38,048 nt of DNA from Oscillospiraceae bacterium. GTDB lineage: Bacteria; Bacillota_A; Clostridia; Oscillospirales; WRJC01. This document shows positions 8,792-17,223 of this stretch, one piece after another. Under the pieces are notes generated by a model. That model was given only the letters and a program-made list of their open reading frames with translations. It searched no databases and was not told the DNA's origin. The translations under genes were made by a program, and so were the position numbers. The first letter of the stretch is position 1. Each line of letters opens with the position of its first letter. The stretch is from positions 1 to 38,048 of the forward strand of contig WRJC01000030.1 of assembly GCA_009782405.1 (NCBI GenBank), written 5' to 3'.

Positions 8792-8862
8792 GGGCGAATT
8801 TGTTAATTTTGCATGATGCAAAAATTTTCGCCGAAAACAAAAAATGAATGTTTGCAAACAGA

Positions 8863-8895
8863 AAGTGAAAAGGTTCATTTTGAGCTTTTTCACTT
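8863..8895. terminator. stem-loop terminator of the MFS-like operon
   Basis: The 15-base arms at 8863-8877 and 8881-8895 pair along their full length with two G.T wobbles and a TTT loop. The structure begins at the stop codon of the minus-strand gene ending at 8890. The T-run is stronger on the plus strand (CTTTTTG) than on the minus strand (TTTCTGTTTG), so efficiency on the minus strand is uncertain. Confidence 0.5.
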
Positions 8896-9633
8896 TTTGT
8901 TCGGCTTCCAAAGCAACCGTATCAAAACCGCAGTGCCGAAAAGCAGCGCCGCCACCAAAATAATGACGAGCCAGGGCAGGGAAAGCCCGTTGGACGCTTT
9001 GACGGCAATATTATCGTTTTCCGGGTCGCTTATGCAAATCCAGGTACCGTATTCGTATTCACCTGGAAAGTACTTCATGAATGTCCATTCGCGCCCCTCG
9101 GCGTCCTTGTACGCCGTGTAATATTTAAACAATTGGTCTTCGGATAATTCGACATCCACGATTTTCACGATTTCGCCCGAACCGGGGTATGTCCACAAAA
9201 CGATTTTTTCGGAATTTTTCAGTTTTTGGTAAATGTCGGCATATTCATAAAATTCGCCTTTGTGCTCCTCGGTGAAAGCGAAATTATCGTATATGAGCGA
9301 AAGCTGATCCATGGGAACCCAGCCGGATTCCCAGCCATACGGCTCGCGAAACTCGTACAGACCCCAGTTTTTTCCCTGATGGCTGTACACAGCGCATATA
9401 TGCAGCGTTTCGCCGTTTTCAATTTTCGCCGTTTCCGTGTCCGAGCCGGGCTCTTTTTTCGCCGAGACAAAGCCGTTTTCGCCGTTCGCGGCGTAATTCA
9501 GGCTCACTGTCCCGCAGTCTTGCCTGTTCCGCGAATAAAAGCCATCTCGCGGCTCGATGATGATGTCCGCCTTTGCGGCAAATATCGTCGAAAGCGCGAG
9601 TAGTGTGAAAAAAACAAAAAACCGCTTGAGCAT
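8890..9633 (-). CDS. membrane-anchored extracytoplasmic SH3-like protein, function unknown
   Basis: A 247-residue protein. Residues 1-23 are a signal peptide (FFVFFTLLALSTIFAAKAD). A ~190-residue exposed part follows, then one C-terminal membrane helix (LVIILVAALLFGTAVLI) and a short basic tail, giving type I topology. The first half (GFYSRNRQDC, ENGFVSAKKEPGS, NWGLYEF, GWVPMDQL) has the beta-strand rhythm of an SH3-like domain, with the WG and GWVPM turns often seen in such modules. I do not recognise a named family. It sits 23 bases after the small membrane protein and ends the operon. GGGAGG lies 9 bases before the ATG. Confidence 0.7.
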   Translation of the reverse strand: MLKRFFVFFTLLALSTIFAAKADIIIEPRDGFYSRNRQDCGTVSLNYAANGENGFVSAKKEPGSDTETAKIENGETLHICAVYSHQGKNWGLYEFREPYGWESGWVPMDQLSLIYDNFAFTEEHKGEFYEYADIYQKLKNSEKIVLWTYPGSGEIVKIVDVELSEDQLFKYYTAYKDAEGREWTFMKYFPGEYEYGTWICISDPENDNIAVKASNGLSLPWLVIILVAALLFGTAVLIRLLWKPNKK

Positions 9634-9656
9634 ACAAATATTCCTCCCTTGAACAG

Positions 9657-10004
9657 TTAAATAAATTGCTGGATCAAAACGCCAACCCCAAAAGAAAACG
9701 CATTTGCCGCGATTGAAAAAAGATAGGGGCGGCCAAAAGTTTTTCCGTATTTTTTGTAATAATGCCCCTCGATGAGCACCGCAAACAGCTCGAGCGGTAT
9801 CTTTATTGCCGTGCGGTTCCAGCCTGTATACAGCGCCATAAGCCGGTACAGCAGCACCACGGCGGGGTTTGTGATAATGTTTGCCATGACCAAAAGAAAC
9901 AGGTCTTTTTTGTCCCGCTTGCCCGAAAGCAGGAAAAATCCCGTTTCAAGCGCCAAGGTCAAACCAAGCGAAAGCGCCAGCGCGGCCGACAATTCTTCGT
10001 TCAT
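9657..10004 (-). CDS. small multi-pass membrane protein, function unknown
   Basis: A 115-residue, highly hydrophobic protein with about four membrane segments: ALALSLGLTLALETGFFLL, the segment containing ANIITNPAVVLLYRL, IKIPLELFAVLIEGHYYKK, and the C-terminal FSIAANAFSFGVGVLIQ. The TNPxVV motif and the membrane-embedded Glu residues are notable. The start at 10004 is chosen because its ATG overlaps the TGA of the upstream transporter gene (ATGA), the usual sign of translational coupling, and because a longer frame upstream reads as a shadow of the transporter gene. The coupling suggests it works with the transporter or with the anchored protein downstream. Confidence 0.7.
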   Translation of the reverse strand: MNEELSAALALSLGLTLALETGFFLLSGKRDKKDLFLLVMANIITNPAVVLLYRLMALYTGWNRTAIKIPLELFAVLIEGHYYKKYGKTFGRPYLFSIAANAFSFGVGVLIQQFI

Positions 10005-11014
10005 ATGTCCGCCTTTTTCAGCCCCGCCCACAAAAGCAAAAGCGATATCGCGGCGGCGGCGGAAAACAGCCGGGGCATAGACGGGCCAAAATCCAGATAC
10101 ACGGGGACAAATCCCAAAAACAAGGCGAAAGTCAAAAGACCGAAAGAAAAACCTTTTGCCCCCGGGAAAATTTTCGCCATTGCCCAAAGAGTGACCGACA
10201 TGCTCATGTTAAACAGCAATACCGCAATAACGCCCAAAACCGGAATTTCGAGGAAAAGAAACAGCGGTGCGGCGAGCCCCAAAGAGAACACGGCGGTTCT
10301 GCGCGCGCCGAATTTGTCGGCCGAAAATCCGCCGAGTGTTTTCCCAAGCGCCGCCGCGAACACGACCGCTGTCGCCCAGCCCCCGATTTTCCACGGGAAG
10401 TTTAAAGTCAATCCGACATAGGATCGCAAAACAACCACAAGAAACATAAAAACAACCGCAATATATATTTTATCGGAGGCTTTGGGTTCAAGCGAAAATG
10501 CGGCGTTGTTAATCGCCGCAGGCTGCGCCCCGCACAAGGCGAAAATGCCCGCCGCCGCCAAAAACATCGCAAATATAACCAAAACGGGGGAAAGCGCGCC
10601 CCCTTTGCCCAGAAGCGTCCCGAAATAGATCCCGAACGTCCCCGGCGAGACAAAAACCCCCAGCGCCGCGCTTTTTTTTTCGCTCATATTCAAAACCTCG
10701 AGGCCGCCGCCTATGTGGAACATCGCATTTCCGATTCCGGCGGTTGCCGCCGCCGCCATCGGAAGCCTCCACAATGCGTAAGCCGCTCCTGCAAAAATGC
10801 AGCCGGCAGCCGCGACAAGCGAGTTCCGGTTCAGCCTGTCCGCAATGAGGCCTAATGGCATCTGGGCCGCAAATGCGAAAAAATTATACAGCAGCAAGCA
10901 CAAATACCAGTCCGGCGATGCCGAAATGTTTCGAAACATCAAAAAAGCGCATGAGAAATCGACGATAAAATGCGCGATGGAATAAACCGCCACCGTAATC
11001 AAGCGCTTATGCAT
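10001..11014 (-). CDS. major-facilitator-like transporter
   Basis: A 337-residue integral membrane protein with about ten to eleven hydrophobic segments. The loop PLGLIADRLNRN corresponds to the A-like motif of MFS proteins between helices 2 and 3, and GNAMFHIGGG resembles the helix-4 region of fosmidomycin-resistance-type exporters. It is shorter than the usual 380-420 residues. ATG 11014 is preferred over the in-frame TTG at 11020 because GGGGG then lies at a usable distance upstream. The gene heads a three-gene operon. Its coding strand has a run of nine A's (complement of 10672-10680). Substrate unknown; export of a metabolite of the divergent catabolic operon is one possibility. Confidence 0.7.
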   Translation of the reverse strand: MHKRLITVAVYSIAHFIVDFSCAFLMFRNISASPDWYLCLLLYNFFAFAAQMPLGLIADRLNRNSLVAAAGCIFAGAAYALWRLPMAAAATAGIGNAMFHIGGGLEVLNMSEKKSAALGVFVSPGTFGIYFGTLLGKGGALSPVLVIFAMFLAAAGIFALCGAQPAAINNAAFSLEPKASDKIYIAVVFMFLVVVLRSYVGLTLNFPWKIGGWATAVVFAAALGKTLGGFSADKFGARRTAVFSLGLAAPLFLFLEIPVLGVIAVLLFNMSMSVTLWAMAKIFPGAKGFSFGLLTFALFLGFVPVYLDFGPSMPRLFSAAAAISLLLLWAGLKKADI

Positions 11015-11056
11015 ACGCAAACCCCCGGTTTTTTGACATATCTGATTTCATTTTAA

Positions 11057-11085
11057 ATTATACTTTGCAATTGTGAAATTTGTTC
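11057..11085 (-). promoter_or_regulatory. probable promoter of the MFS-like operon
   Basis: A perfect TATAAT on the minus strand (11062-11057) with a poor -35 match (GAACAA, 11085-11080) at 17 bases. A weak -35 would fit an activator-dependent promoter. It is divergent from the promoter at 11124-11152. Confidence 0.4.
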
Positions 11086-11123
11086 CCGATTTTTGTATAT
11101 TTTAAATTTTTTTGATTTAAATC

Positions 11124-11152
11124 TTGTTTCTTTGCGCAATTTGTGGTACAAT
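11124..11152 (+). promoter_or_regulatory. sigma-A promoter of the catabolic operon
   Basis: TTGTTT at 11124-11129, 17 bases, TACAAT at 11147-11152, with the same TTGTGG directly before the -10 box that precedes the ABC-F promoter box. Confidence 0.7.
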
Positions 11153-11190
11153 GTATGATAAAGAAAACAAAAAACGGGAGGAAAACAAAA

Positions 11191-12153
11191 ATGAAGGCGG
11201 CTGTGCTGCACAGAATAAACGACTTGCGATACGAAGATGTCCCCGACCCTGTGGCCGGGGAGGGCGAAACCTTGATAAAAATAATGGCGGCGGGGATATG
11301 CGGGAGCGACGTTTCGAGGGTTTTTGACAAGGGGGCGTACCATTACCCGATCATAATCGGGCACGAATTCGCGGGGCTCGACGAAAAAACGGGGAAAAAG
11401 GCGGTCATATTCCCGCTGTTGCCGTGCAAAAAATGCGCGATGTGCCAAATCGGCGAATATGTGTGCTGCGAAAACTACGATTATTACGGTTCGCGCAGGG
11501 ACGGCGGCTTTGCCGAATTCCTCGCGGTCAAAAACGAAAACATACTGTATGCAGACGCCGGCATCCCCTATGACGTCCTCGCAATGACGGAGCCCGCCGC
11601 CGTGGCTCTGCACAGCGTTTATCTGGGTGGAATAAAAGCGGGCGACAAAGTCTTGATTACCGGGGCAGGGGCGATAGGGCTCATTATGGGCTATATATCG
11701 AAAATAAGCGGGGCGGCGGCCGTCTATTTTTTAGACATAGACGAACGAAAGCTCGATTATGCGGCAAGCCTCGGCTTTGAAGCGTACGAAAAACAAAAAA
11801 TAGACGTTTTCATCGAAGGCGCGGGGGCTTCTTCCGCGCTCGAATCCGGGCTTGAAGCCATAAAACCGTTTGGGAATGTGGTGCTGATGGGCAATCCCGC
11901 AGGAGACGTGAAAATTTCGCAGAAATCATACTGGCACATCCTGAGAAAACAGCTCGCGCTCAGGGGCTCGTGGAACAGCATGTTCAATTCGTTCAGAAAC
12001 GAATGGGAAATTGTGCTCGGCTTGATTTCGGAGGGCAGGCTGCCCCTTGAAAAAATGATATCCCACAGATTCAAGCTCGAAAACTGCAACGAGGCTTTTG
12101 GCGTGCTCAAAGCCAGAACGGAATTTGCAAACAGGGTGATGTTTGTAAATTAA
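11191..12153 (+). CDS. zinc-dependent polyol dehydrogenase (galactitol-1-phosphate 5-dehydrogenase-like)
   Basis: A 320-residue medium-chain dehydrogenase. Catalytic zinc ligands are likely Cys37 (GICGSD) and His58-Glu59 (IGHEFAG). The structural zinc lobe shows Cys79, Cys82, Cys85 and Cys93. GAGAIG marks the NAD-binding Rossmann domain. The N-terminal half (HRINDLRYEDVPDP, SRVFDKGAYHYPIIIGHEF, YYGSRRDGGFAEF) closely recalls GatD-type galactitol-1-phosphate and related sorbitol dehydrogenases, which oxidise a polyol carbon to a ketone. No transit or signal sequence is seen, so it is cytosolic. It is slightly short for the family (usually ~340-350). GGGAGG lies 9 bases before ATG 11191. It is the first gene of a seven-gene run. 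The exact substrate is inference. Confidence 0.8.
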   Translation: MKAAVLHRINDLRYEDVPDPVAGEGETLIKIMAAGICGSDVSRVFDKGAYHYPIIIGHEFAGLDEKTGKKAVIFPLLPCKKCAMCQIGEYVCCENYDYYGSRRDGGFAEFLAVKNENILYADAGIPYDVLAMTEPAAVALHSVYLGGIKAGDKVLITGAGAIGLIMGYISKISGAAAVYFLDIDERKLDYAASLGFEAYEKQKIDVFIEGAGASSALESGLEAIKPFGNVVLMGNPAGDVKISQKSYWHILRKQLALRGSWNSMFNSFRNEWEIVLGLISEGRLPLEKMISHRFKLENCNEAFGVLKARTEFANRVMFVN

Positions 12154-12174
12154 AACAAACGGGAGGGAAAACAT

Positions 12175-13965
12175 ATGGAGTTTTTGGAAAATACATACCC
12201 TTTTTCTTCAATCGGGGAAAAAGAGCGGATAAGCGCCGAAAAAATAGCGCAGAGCTTCAAAAATGCCACCGGTGCGGCTCTGATAAACGGTTTTGTAAAA
12301 ATGATCGACATCGGAAGCGGCAGATCGGGTTCGGAGCGGATAGCGGGATTCATGGAAACGCATATAAAGACGGAATACGCAATCGGCCTGAATGCTGAAA
12401 AGCCTTTGGTTTTCGAAACCGCCGCCGTGAAAACAGAAGGGGCGGCTTACGCGGCTTTTATCTTTTCGGCCGGTTTTGGAAACGGCTCGCCGCTGCCGCA
12501 GCCTTCGGGCGCTTTCGAAATTTACGTGAATGGAAGCTTTTGTCTTTCTGTCAGGAAAGTCAACAGTTCGTATTACTGGAAGGGCGAAAAAAACGGGAGC
12601 GAATTCGTCTTTTCAATGCGCCGGCTCGAAACGGCGCGCCCCTATGAATCGATGCGCCTGTCCGAAATGATCTGCGACGAAGGCCAGGCCGCGTTTGGAA
12701 TCGGGATTTTAAAGGTAAAGTCGGAAATTTTGGAAGAGGGCAAACCGGCGAGGATAAAAATCGCGCCCGCGGGCGAATACAAAAGCAGCCGCTATTTTTA
12801 TCTGTCCGAGTGCCCAAACATAATAGCGGGCTCCAACTTGAAAGAAGCGGCAAATATGCTCATCGGCAAAAACATAAAAAAATCCGGAAAATACAACGTG
12901 TATTTCGGCGACATACACACCCATTCGGGGCAAATCCGCGACAAAGTGGACGGAAACCGCTCGTGCGGGATGGGCGGCATGGAGGATAACTATAAATACG
13001 CGAAAGGGCCGGGAGGCCTGCATTTTTACGCGCTGACCGACCATGAGTTCCAAATCTTGCCGGATTATGAAAAGCCGTATTTCGATTTGGCCGACAAATA
13101 CAACAAAGACGGCGAATTCGCGTGCCTGAAAGCCTATGAGCACACTTCCCCCGTCTACGGGCACAGGAACATCTATTTCAAAGGCGAAAAAGCGAAAGTT
13201 GTGGCGGCCTACGCTACCGACGAAGCGGGAAATGCCGCCGCCGGCCCCGCGACCGCCCCCCACGAACTGTTTGGCCGGCTGGAGGATTTCGAATACATAT
13301 CGATACCCCATCATCCCTCCAGCGCCTCGCACCCGTTCAACATCGATTTGATCACGGACAAGGATGTATGCTGCGAAATATATTCCGCATGGGGAAGCTC
13401 GGAATACGGGGGCGATTTTCCGAGAGGCGTTTCCGACAGGCACGGAAGGCTTTCCGTGAGCGAAATATTGGCAAAAAACCACAAGCTCGGAATCGTCGCC
13501 GGAGCGGACGGGCACGACGGGCATCCCGGCAATGCGCAGTCCCCTCTAATCAAGCACCCGCACTTGTTTCATTTTTGCGGCAGCGGCCTGACGGCGGTAT
13601 TGTGCGAAGAGCTGACAAGGGAAAACGTCTATGAAGCCATCAAAAACCGCAGATGCTACGCCACCACCGGAGTGCCGATCATCCTCGATTTTCGGGCGAA
13701 CGGCCATGACATGGGAAGCGTTATACAAAACTGCAAAGAAAAACCGCATCTGCGCGTGAAATGCGAGGGCACATACGCAATCAAAGAAATACGGATAGTC
13801 AAAAACGGCAGGATAATTTTCACCCGGAACTGCGGGGGGCTGTGGAGCTATGAGCTGGAATTTGACGACGACGATTTTAGCGCAGGGGACAAAGCCAGCT
13901 ATTACGCAAGGGTTGTGCAGGAGGATATGGAGAGCGCATGGTCCTCTCCCGTGTTTTTCGAGTGA
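12175..13965 (+). CDS. DUF3604/PHP-like metal-dependent hydrolase
   Basis: A 596-residue protein without signal peptide. Residues 1-235 form a beta-rich N-terminal region without a motif I know. From ~242 a PHP-like metal site is spelled out: FGDIHTHSG (His248, His250), ALTDHEF (Asp289, His290), AYEHTSPVYGHRNIYF, PHHP, and GADGHDGHPG. A short beta domain closes the C-terminus. This order matches DUF3604 proteins, thought to be metallo-phosphoesterase-like enzymes of the PHP superfamily but without a firm activity. It sits 21 bases after the dehydrogenase and 62 before a solute-binding lipoprotein, so it probably acts on the same imported compound, for example by removing a phosphate or cleaving an ester. 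GGGAGGG precedes the ATG by 7 bases. Confidence 0.75.
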   Translation: MEFLENTYPFSSIGEKERISAEKIAQSFKNATGAALINGFVKMIDIGSGRSGSERIAGFMETHIKTEYAIGLNAEKPLVFETAAVKTEGAAYAAFIFSAGFGNGSPLPQPSGAFEIYVNGSFCLSVRKVNSSYYWKGEKNGSEFVFSMRRLETARPYESMRLSEMICDEGQAAFGIGILKVKSEILEEGKPARIKIAPAGEYKSSRYFYLSECPNIIAGSNLKEAANMLIGKNIKKSGKYNVYFGDIHTHSGQIRDKVDGNRSCGMGGMEDNYKYAKGPGGLHFYALTDHEFQILPDYEKPYFDLADKYNKDGEFACLKAYEHTSPVYGHRNIYFKGEKAKVVAAYATDEAGNAAAGPATAPHELFGRLEDFEYISIPHHPSSASHPFNIDLITDKDVCCEIYSAWGSSEYGGDFPRGVSDRHGRLSVSEILAKNHKLGIVAGADGHDGHPGNAQSPLIKHPHLFHFCGSGLTAVLCEELTRENVYEAIKNRRCYATTGVPIILDFRANGHDMGSVIQNCKEKPHLRVKCEGTYAIKEIRIVKNGRIIFTRNCGGLWSYELEFDDDDFSAGDKASYYARVVQEDMESAWSSPVFFE

Positions 13966-14027
13966 AAAAATTGTCGAATTTTTTGTCAAAATGATGTGAT
14001 TGAATCGGAAACAAGGAGGCCATCTGT

Positions 14028-15536
14028 ATGAAAAAAACGGTATCTTTCATGCTGCTATTCTGCGTTGTCTTTTCGCTCGCTTGTGTTTTGTCCTGCGCAA
14101 ACGACGAAAACGACAAAACGGGCGGCCATGAGCAAAGCGCGGACGACCAAAAAAAAGACGAGGCCCGGGATCCAAAACAGCAAGCGACCGAAAAGATCAT
14201 GCCGGATCTGCCCGAGGCAGATTACGGCGGGCATGAGTTCAAGATTTTGGTCACAAGCGACCCCGGCGACGAGGTGCGAAACGATTTTTGGGCAGACGAG
14301 CTCACGGGCGAACCGATAAACGACGCGAGATATATGAGAAATCTGTACATCGAGGAGAAATACGGCGTAAAAATCATCGACATACCGTCGGGCTGGGTCA
14401 ACGGCAACGGGGTGAACCTGATAAAAAAAGCCTCGGCGGCGGGCGACTTTGCATACGATGCCGCCATGACCACGGTTTACGACGCATGCGACCTCGCGGT
14501 TTCGGGGCTCATCTTGGACCTTAGGACGGTGTCCCATATAGATCTGTCGAAACAGTGGTGGGACCAAAAGGCCAACCGCGACCTCGCCATCAAGGGGAAG
14601 ATGTATTTCACCACCGGGGACATAAGCCAGGTGGTCAACGACTCGATATACGCCGCGCTTTTCAACAAAAAGCTGGCGCGCGACCACGGCCTTGAAAATA
14701 TGTACGAGCTCGTCAAGGCGGGCAGGTGGACCTACGACAAAATCGCCGAACTGGGGAGAATGGTCGGCGGGGATTTGAACGGCGACGGCATATTCGACGA
14801 AAACGACCTCTACGGGGCGATCATCGAAGATGACACCATGATGAGCGTCATAAGCTCCGTGGGCGAAAGGTGCGCCAAAATCAATGTGGACGGCGACATA
14901 GAGCTGGCTTTGTACAACGAGAGGACCGTCTCGGCGGTCAAAAAGTACACCGACTGGGTGTTTGACAAGAGTTCCGTCTACGCCTATCAGAGATTTGCGG
15001 GCACCGGAGATGAGATAGACATAAATTTCAGGAGGATGTTTGCAAACGACCAGGCGCTGTTTTTGATGAGGGGCATGGAAACCATAGCCGAAATGCGCGC
15101 GATGGAGACCGATTTCGGCATACTGCCTTTCCCCAAACTCGACGAAAGCCAGGGCGAGTACTACAGCCCCGTGGGATCCTGGAAGGCGATGTTCCTTTCG
15201 ATTCCGTCGGTGCAGGAAGAGCTCGACCGGACAACGATCATATTGGAGGCGCTCGCCGCCGAATCGCTCTATGTGATACGCCCCGCCTATTACGACAAAT
15301 CGCTGATCGGAAAGCACGCGCGCGACGAGGAAAGCGTGGAGATGCTCGACATCATAATCGAGTCGAAAATATTCGATTTCGGCTGGTATTACCAATTCGG
15401 GAGCTACAACAACCACATGATGGATCTGTTCAGGCGCTACAACAGCGATTTCACTTCGATGTACGAAAAAAACCAGTCAAAGGCCGAAAACGACATAAAA
15501 AAGATAAACGACAGGTTCGGCGAGCTTGCCGGCTGA
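14028..15536 (+). CDS. solute-binding lipoprotein 3
   Basis: A 502-residue lipoprotein with lipobox VLSC and Cys at residue 23, followed by a ~40-residue acidic, Lys/Gln-rich spacer. Paralogue marks: NDARYMRNLYIEEKYG, KQWWDQKANRDLAIKGKMYFTTGD, FNKKLA, LVKAGRWTYD, the DLNGDGIFDENDLYG loop, and HARDEESVEMLDIII. It is the only binding protein embedded among catabolic enzymes, which suggests it captures their substrate. AAGGAGG lies 8 bases before the ATG. Confidence 0.85.
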   Translation: MKKTVSFMLLFCVVFSLACVLSCANDENDKTGGHEQSADDQKKDEARDPKQQATEKIMPDLPEADYGGHEFKILVTSDPGDEVRNDFWADELTGEPINDARYMRNLYIEEKYGVKIIDIPSGWVNGNGVNLIKKASAAGDFAYDAAMTTVYDACDLAVSGLILDLRTVSHIDLSKQWWDQKANRDLAIKGKMYFTTGDISQVVNDSIYAALFNKKLARDHGLENMYELVKAGRWTYDKIAELGRMVGGDLNGDGIFDENDLYGAIIEDDTMMSVISSVGERCAKINVDGDIELALYNERTVSAVKKYTDWVFDKSSVYAYQRFAGTGDEIDINFRRMFANDQALFLMRGMETIAEMRAMETDFGILPFPKLDESQGEYYSPVGSWKAMFLSIPSVQEELDRTTIILEALAAESLYVIRPAYYDKSLIGKHARDEESVEMLDIIIESKIFDFGWYYQFGSYNNHMMDLFRRYNSDFTSMYEKNQSKAENDIKKINDRFGELAG

Positions 15537-15573
15537 TTGAAAGCAGTAAATGGAAATGGAGGATAAAAAAATC

Positions 15574-16320
15574 ATGTATGATTTTGTTTTGAGGACCCGG
15601 CAACTCCTGACGGATAAAGACGGATTTGACAATTGGCAAAAAAAAGAAGAAAGATGCAGCTTGAACCCGAAAGAAACGGCGATCGTAATCATCGATATGT
15701 GGGATAGGCACTGGTGTGCCGGAGCCAATGCGAGGGGCGCGGAACTCGGCGCAAAAATAAACGAAACGGCGAAACGCGCCAGGGAAAAAGGCACGGTTAT
15801 CGTGCACGCTCCATCCGACACCATGGATTTCTATAAAAATTCCGAAGCCCGCAAACGGCTTCTCCAAACTCCGCTGTGCGAAAACATTCCGCAAAAAGAT
15901 GTAAAGGATTATCCCTTGCCGGTGGATTCGTCGGACGGGGGAAGCGACACGCCGTCCGTTGACAGGAATGAACCCAACACCGTGGTTTGGAAACGCCAAA
16001 CGGAAAAGATTTTTGTGGACGAATCAAGGGATATTGTCGGCGAGGAAGGCGATTTGATTTATTCTTATCTGGCAAAAAACGGCGTAAAAAACATAATATA
16101 CATGGGAGTGCATACGAACATGTGCGTTTTGGGGCGGCCGTTCGCGATAAAGGCCATGCTAAGGCGAACAATGGGCGTCATGCTGTGCAGGGATTTGACG
16201 GATAGCATGTACAACCCGGCGAAGCCGCCGTATGTATCGCACGGCGAGGGGACGCGGCTTGTGGTCGAATACATAGAAAAGTTTTACTGCCCTACTATGG
16301 AGAGCGGGCAAATCATATGA
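15574..16320 (+). CDS. isochorismatase-fold cysteine hydrolase
   Basis: A 248-residue cytosolic enzyme of the isochorismatase/nicotinamidase superfamily. ETAIVIIDMWDRHWC carries the catalytic Asp (residue 41) after a hydrophobic strand. The GVHTNMCV segment carries the nucleophilic Cys followed by RPFAIKAMLRRTMGVMLCRDLTDSM, the standard helix and strand. The expected catalytic Lys lies in between, probably near VVWKRQTEKIF, but I cannot fix it. The region between Asp and Lys is longer than in nicotinamidases. Members cleave amide, carbamoyl or vinyl-ether bonds. The start at 15574 is chosen over the in-frame ATGs at 15550 and 15556 because GGAGG at 15558-15562 serves only the later one. It is cotranscribed with the dehydratase subunits. 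Confidence 0.75.
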   Translation: MYDFVLRTRQLLTDKDGFDNWQKKEERCSLNPKETAIVIIDMWDRHWCAGANARGAELGAKINETAKRAREKGTVIVHAPSDTMDFYKNSEARKRLLQTPLCENIPQKDVKDYPLPVDSSDGGSDTPSVDRNEPNTVVWKRQTEKIFVDESRDIVGEEGDLIYSYLAKNGVKNIIYMGVHTNMCVLGRPFAIKAMLRRTMGVMLCRDLTDSMYNPAKPPYVSHGEGTRLVVEYIEKFYCPTMESGQII

Positions 16321-16369
16321 TTCGCAAAAAAACGCGAAAAATTTGAAAAATGGAGGATCGGTCGCAATA

Positions 16370-17209
16370 ATGAGGATAATAGATGCGGGGCAAATCGCCG
16401 AAACCGTCGCAAAGCTGTGCATAAATGCCAACATTTGCCTCGGCGAAGATATTTATGCGGCATTGTCAAAAGCAAAAGCGGCTGAAACGGAGCCGCTGGC
16501 GCAAGCGGCGCTGGACACGATCATGGAAAACGCAAACGTGGCGAAACGCGAAAAATTGCCCATATGCCAAGATACCGGAATGGCGGTAGTGTTCGTCACA
16601 ATCGGTTCGGATGTACACGTAGATGGGGACATGGAAGCGGCGGTGAACGAAGGGGTGCGGCGCGGGTACCGCGAGGGATATTTCAGAAACAGCATCGTGC
16701 GCGACCCCATCGACCGCGTAAATACGAAAGACAACACGCCCGCGATAATTCACTATGATTTCATGGCAGGAAGCGATTTGTGCATAACGGTCGCGCCCAA
16801 AGGTTTCGGCAGCGAGAATATGAGCCGGATCTGCATGCTCAACCCTTCGGACGGGATAGCCGGAGCGGAAGATTTCATCGCGGAAACCATAAAACTCGCC
16901 GGGGCCAATCCATGCCCGCCCGTCATAGTGGGTGCCGGGGTGGGCGGGACTATGGAAAAAGCCGCGATTTTGGCAAAACAAGCGCTTCTTCGCGATGTGG
17001 GCTTGGCCAACCCGGATCCATTTTGGGCAAAAACGGAAGCGCGGCTGCTTGAGCGAATCAATTCTACGGGCATCGGCCCGGCCGGTTACGGAGGCCGTGC
17101 GACCGCTCTTGCCGTGCATATTTTGACATATCCGACCCATATCGCGGGGCTTCCGGTGGCAGTCAACATGGGCTGCCATGCAACGCGGCACAAAACCCAA
17201 ATAATCTGA
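16370..17209 (+). CDS. class I fumarase / L-tartrate dehydratase alpha subunit
   Basis: A 279-residue protein equal to the N-terminal half of class I fumarases. The three cysteines expected to hold the oxygen-sensitive 4Fe-4S cluster are all present: Cys66 in PICQDTG, Cys182 in NPCPPVIVG, and Cys269 in GCHATRHK. GFGSEN and GAGVGGT are also conserved. The enzyme hydrates or dehydrates fumarate/malate, or dehydrates L-tartrate to oxaloacetate, in the cytosol together with the beta subunit 14 bases downstream. Two-subunit forms are common in anaerobes. The setting inside a sugar operon rather than with TCA genes makes tartrate or another hydroxy-diacid a real alternative to fumarate. GGAGG lies 13 bases before the ATG, which is long. 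Confidence 0.85.
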   Translation: MRIIDAGQIAETVAKLCINANICLGEDIYAALSKAKAAETEPLAQAALDTIMENANVAKREKLPICQDTGMAVVFVTIGSDVHVDGDMEAAVNEGVRRGYREGYFRNSIVRDPIDRVNTKDNTPAIIHYDFMAGSDLCITVAPKGFGSENMSRICMLNPSDGIAGAEDFIAETIKLAGANPCPPVIVGAGVGGTMEKAAILAKQALLRDVGLANPDPFWAKTEARLLERINSTGIGPAGYGGRATALAVHILTYPTHIAGLPVAVNMGCHATRHKTQII

Positions 17210-17223
17210 CATGGGAGACAAAA

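Noticed and set aside
9657..10187. Longer version of the small membrane protein starting at 10187
   Set aside because: The extra 61 residues overlap the transporter gene and look unlike a membrane protein. The ATGA overlap at 10001-10004 gives the natural start.
13965..13984. Inverted repeat AAAAAATT / AATTTTTT after the DUF3604 gene
   Set aside because: Only A/T pairs and a tiny stem, so it is too weak to call a terminator, and the genes on either side look cotranscribed.
14055..15416. Long minus-strand open frame (453 codons) opposite lipoprotein 3
   Set aside because: The composition is typical of an antisense shadow (Val/His/Phe-rich, no motifs), and the plus strand holds a clear lipoprotein gene.
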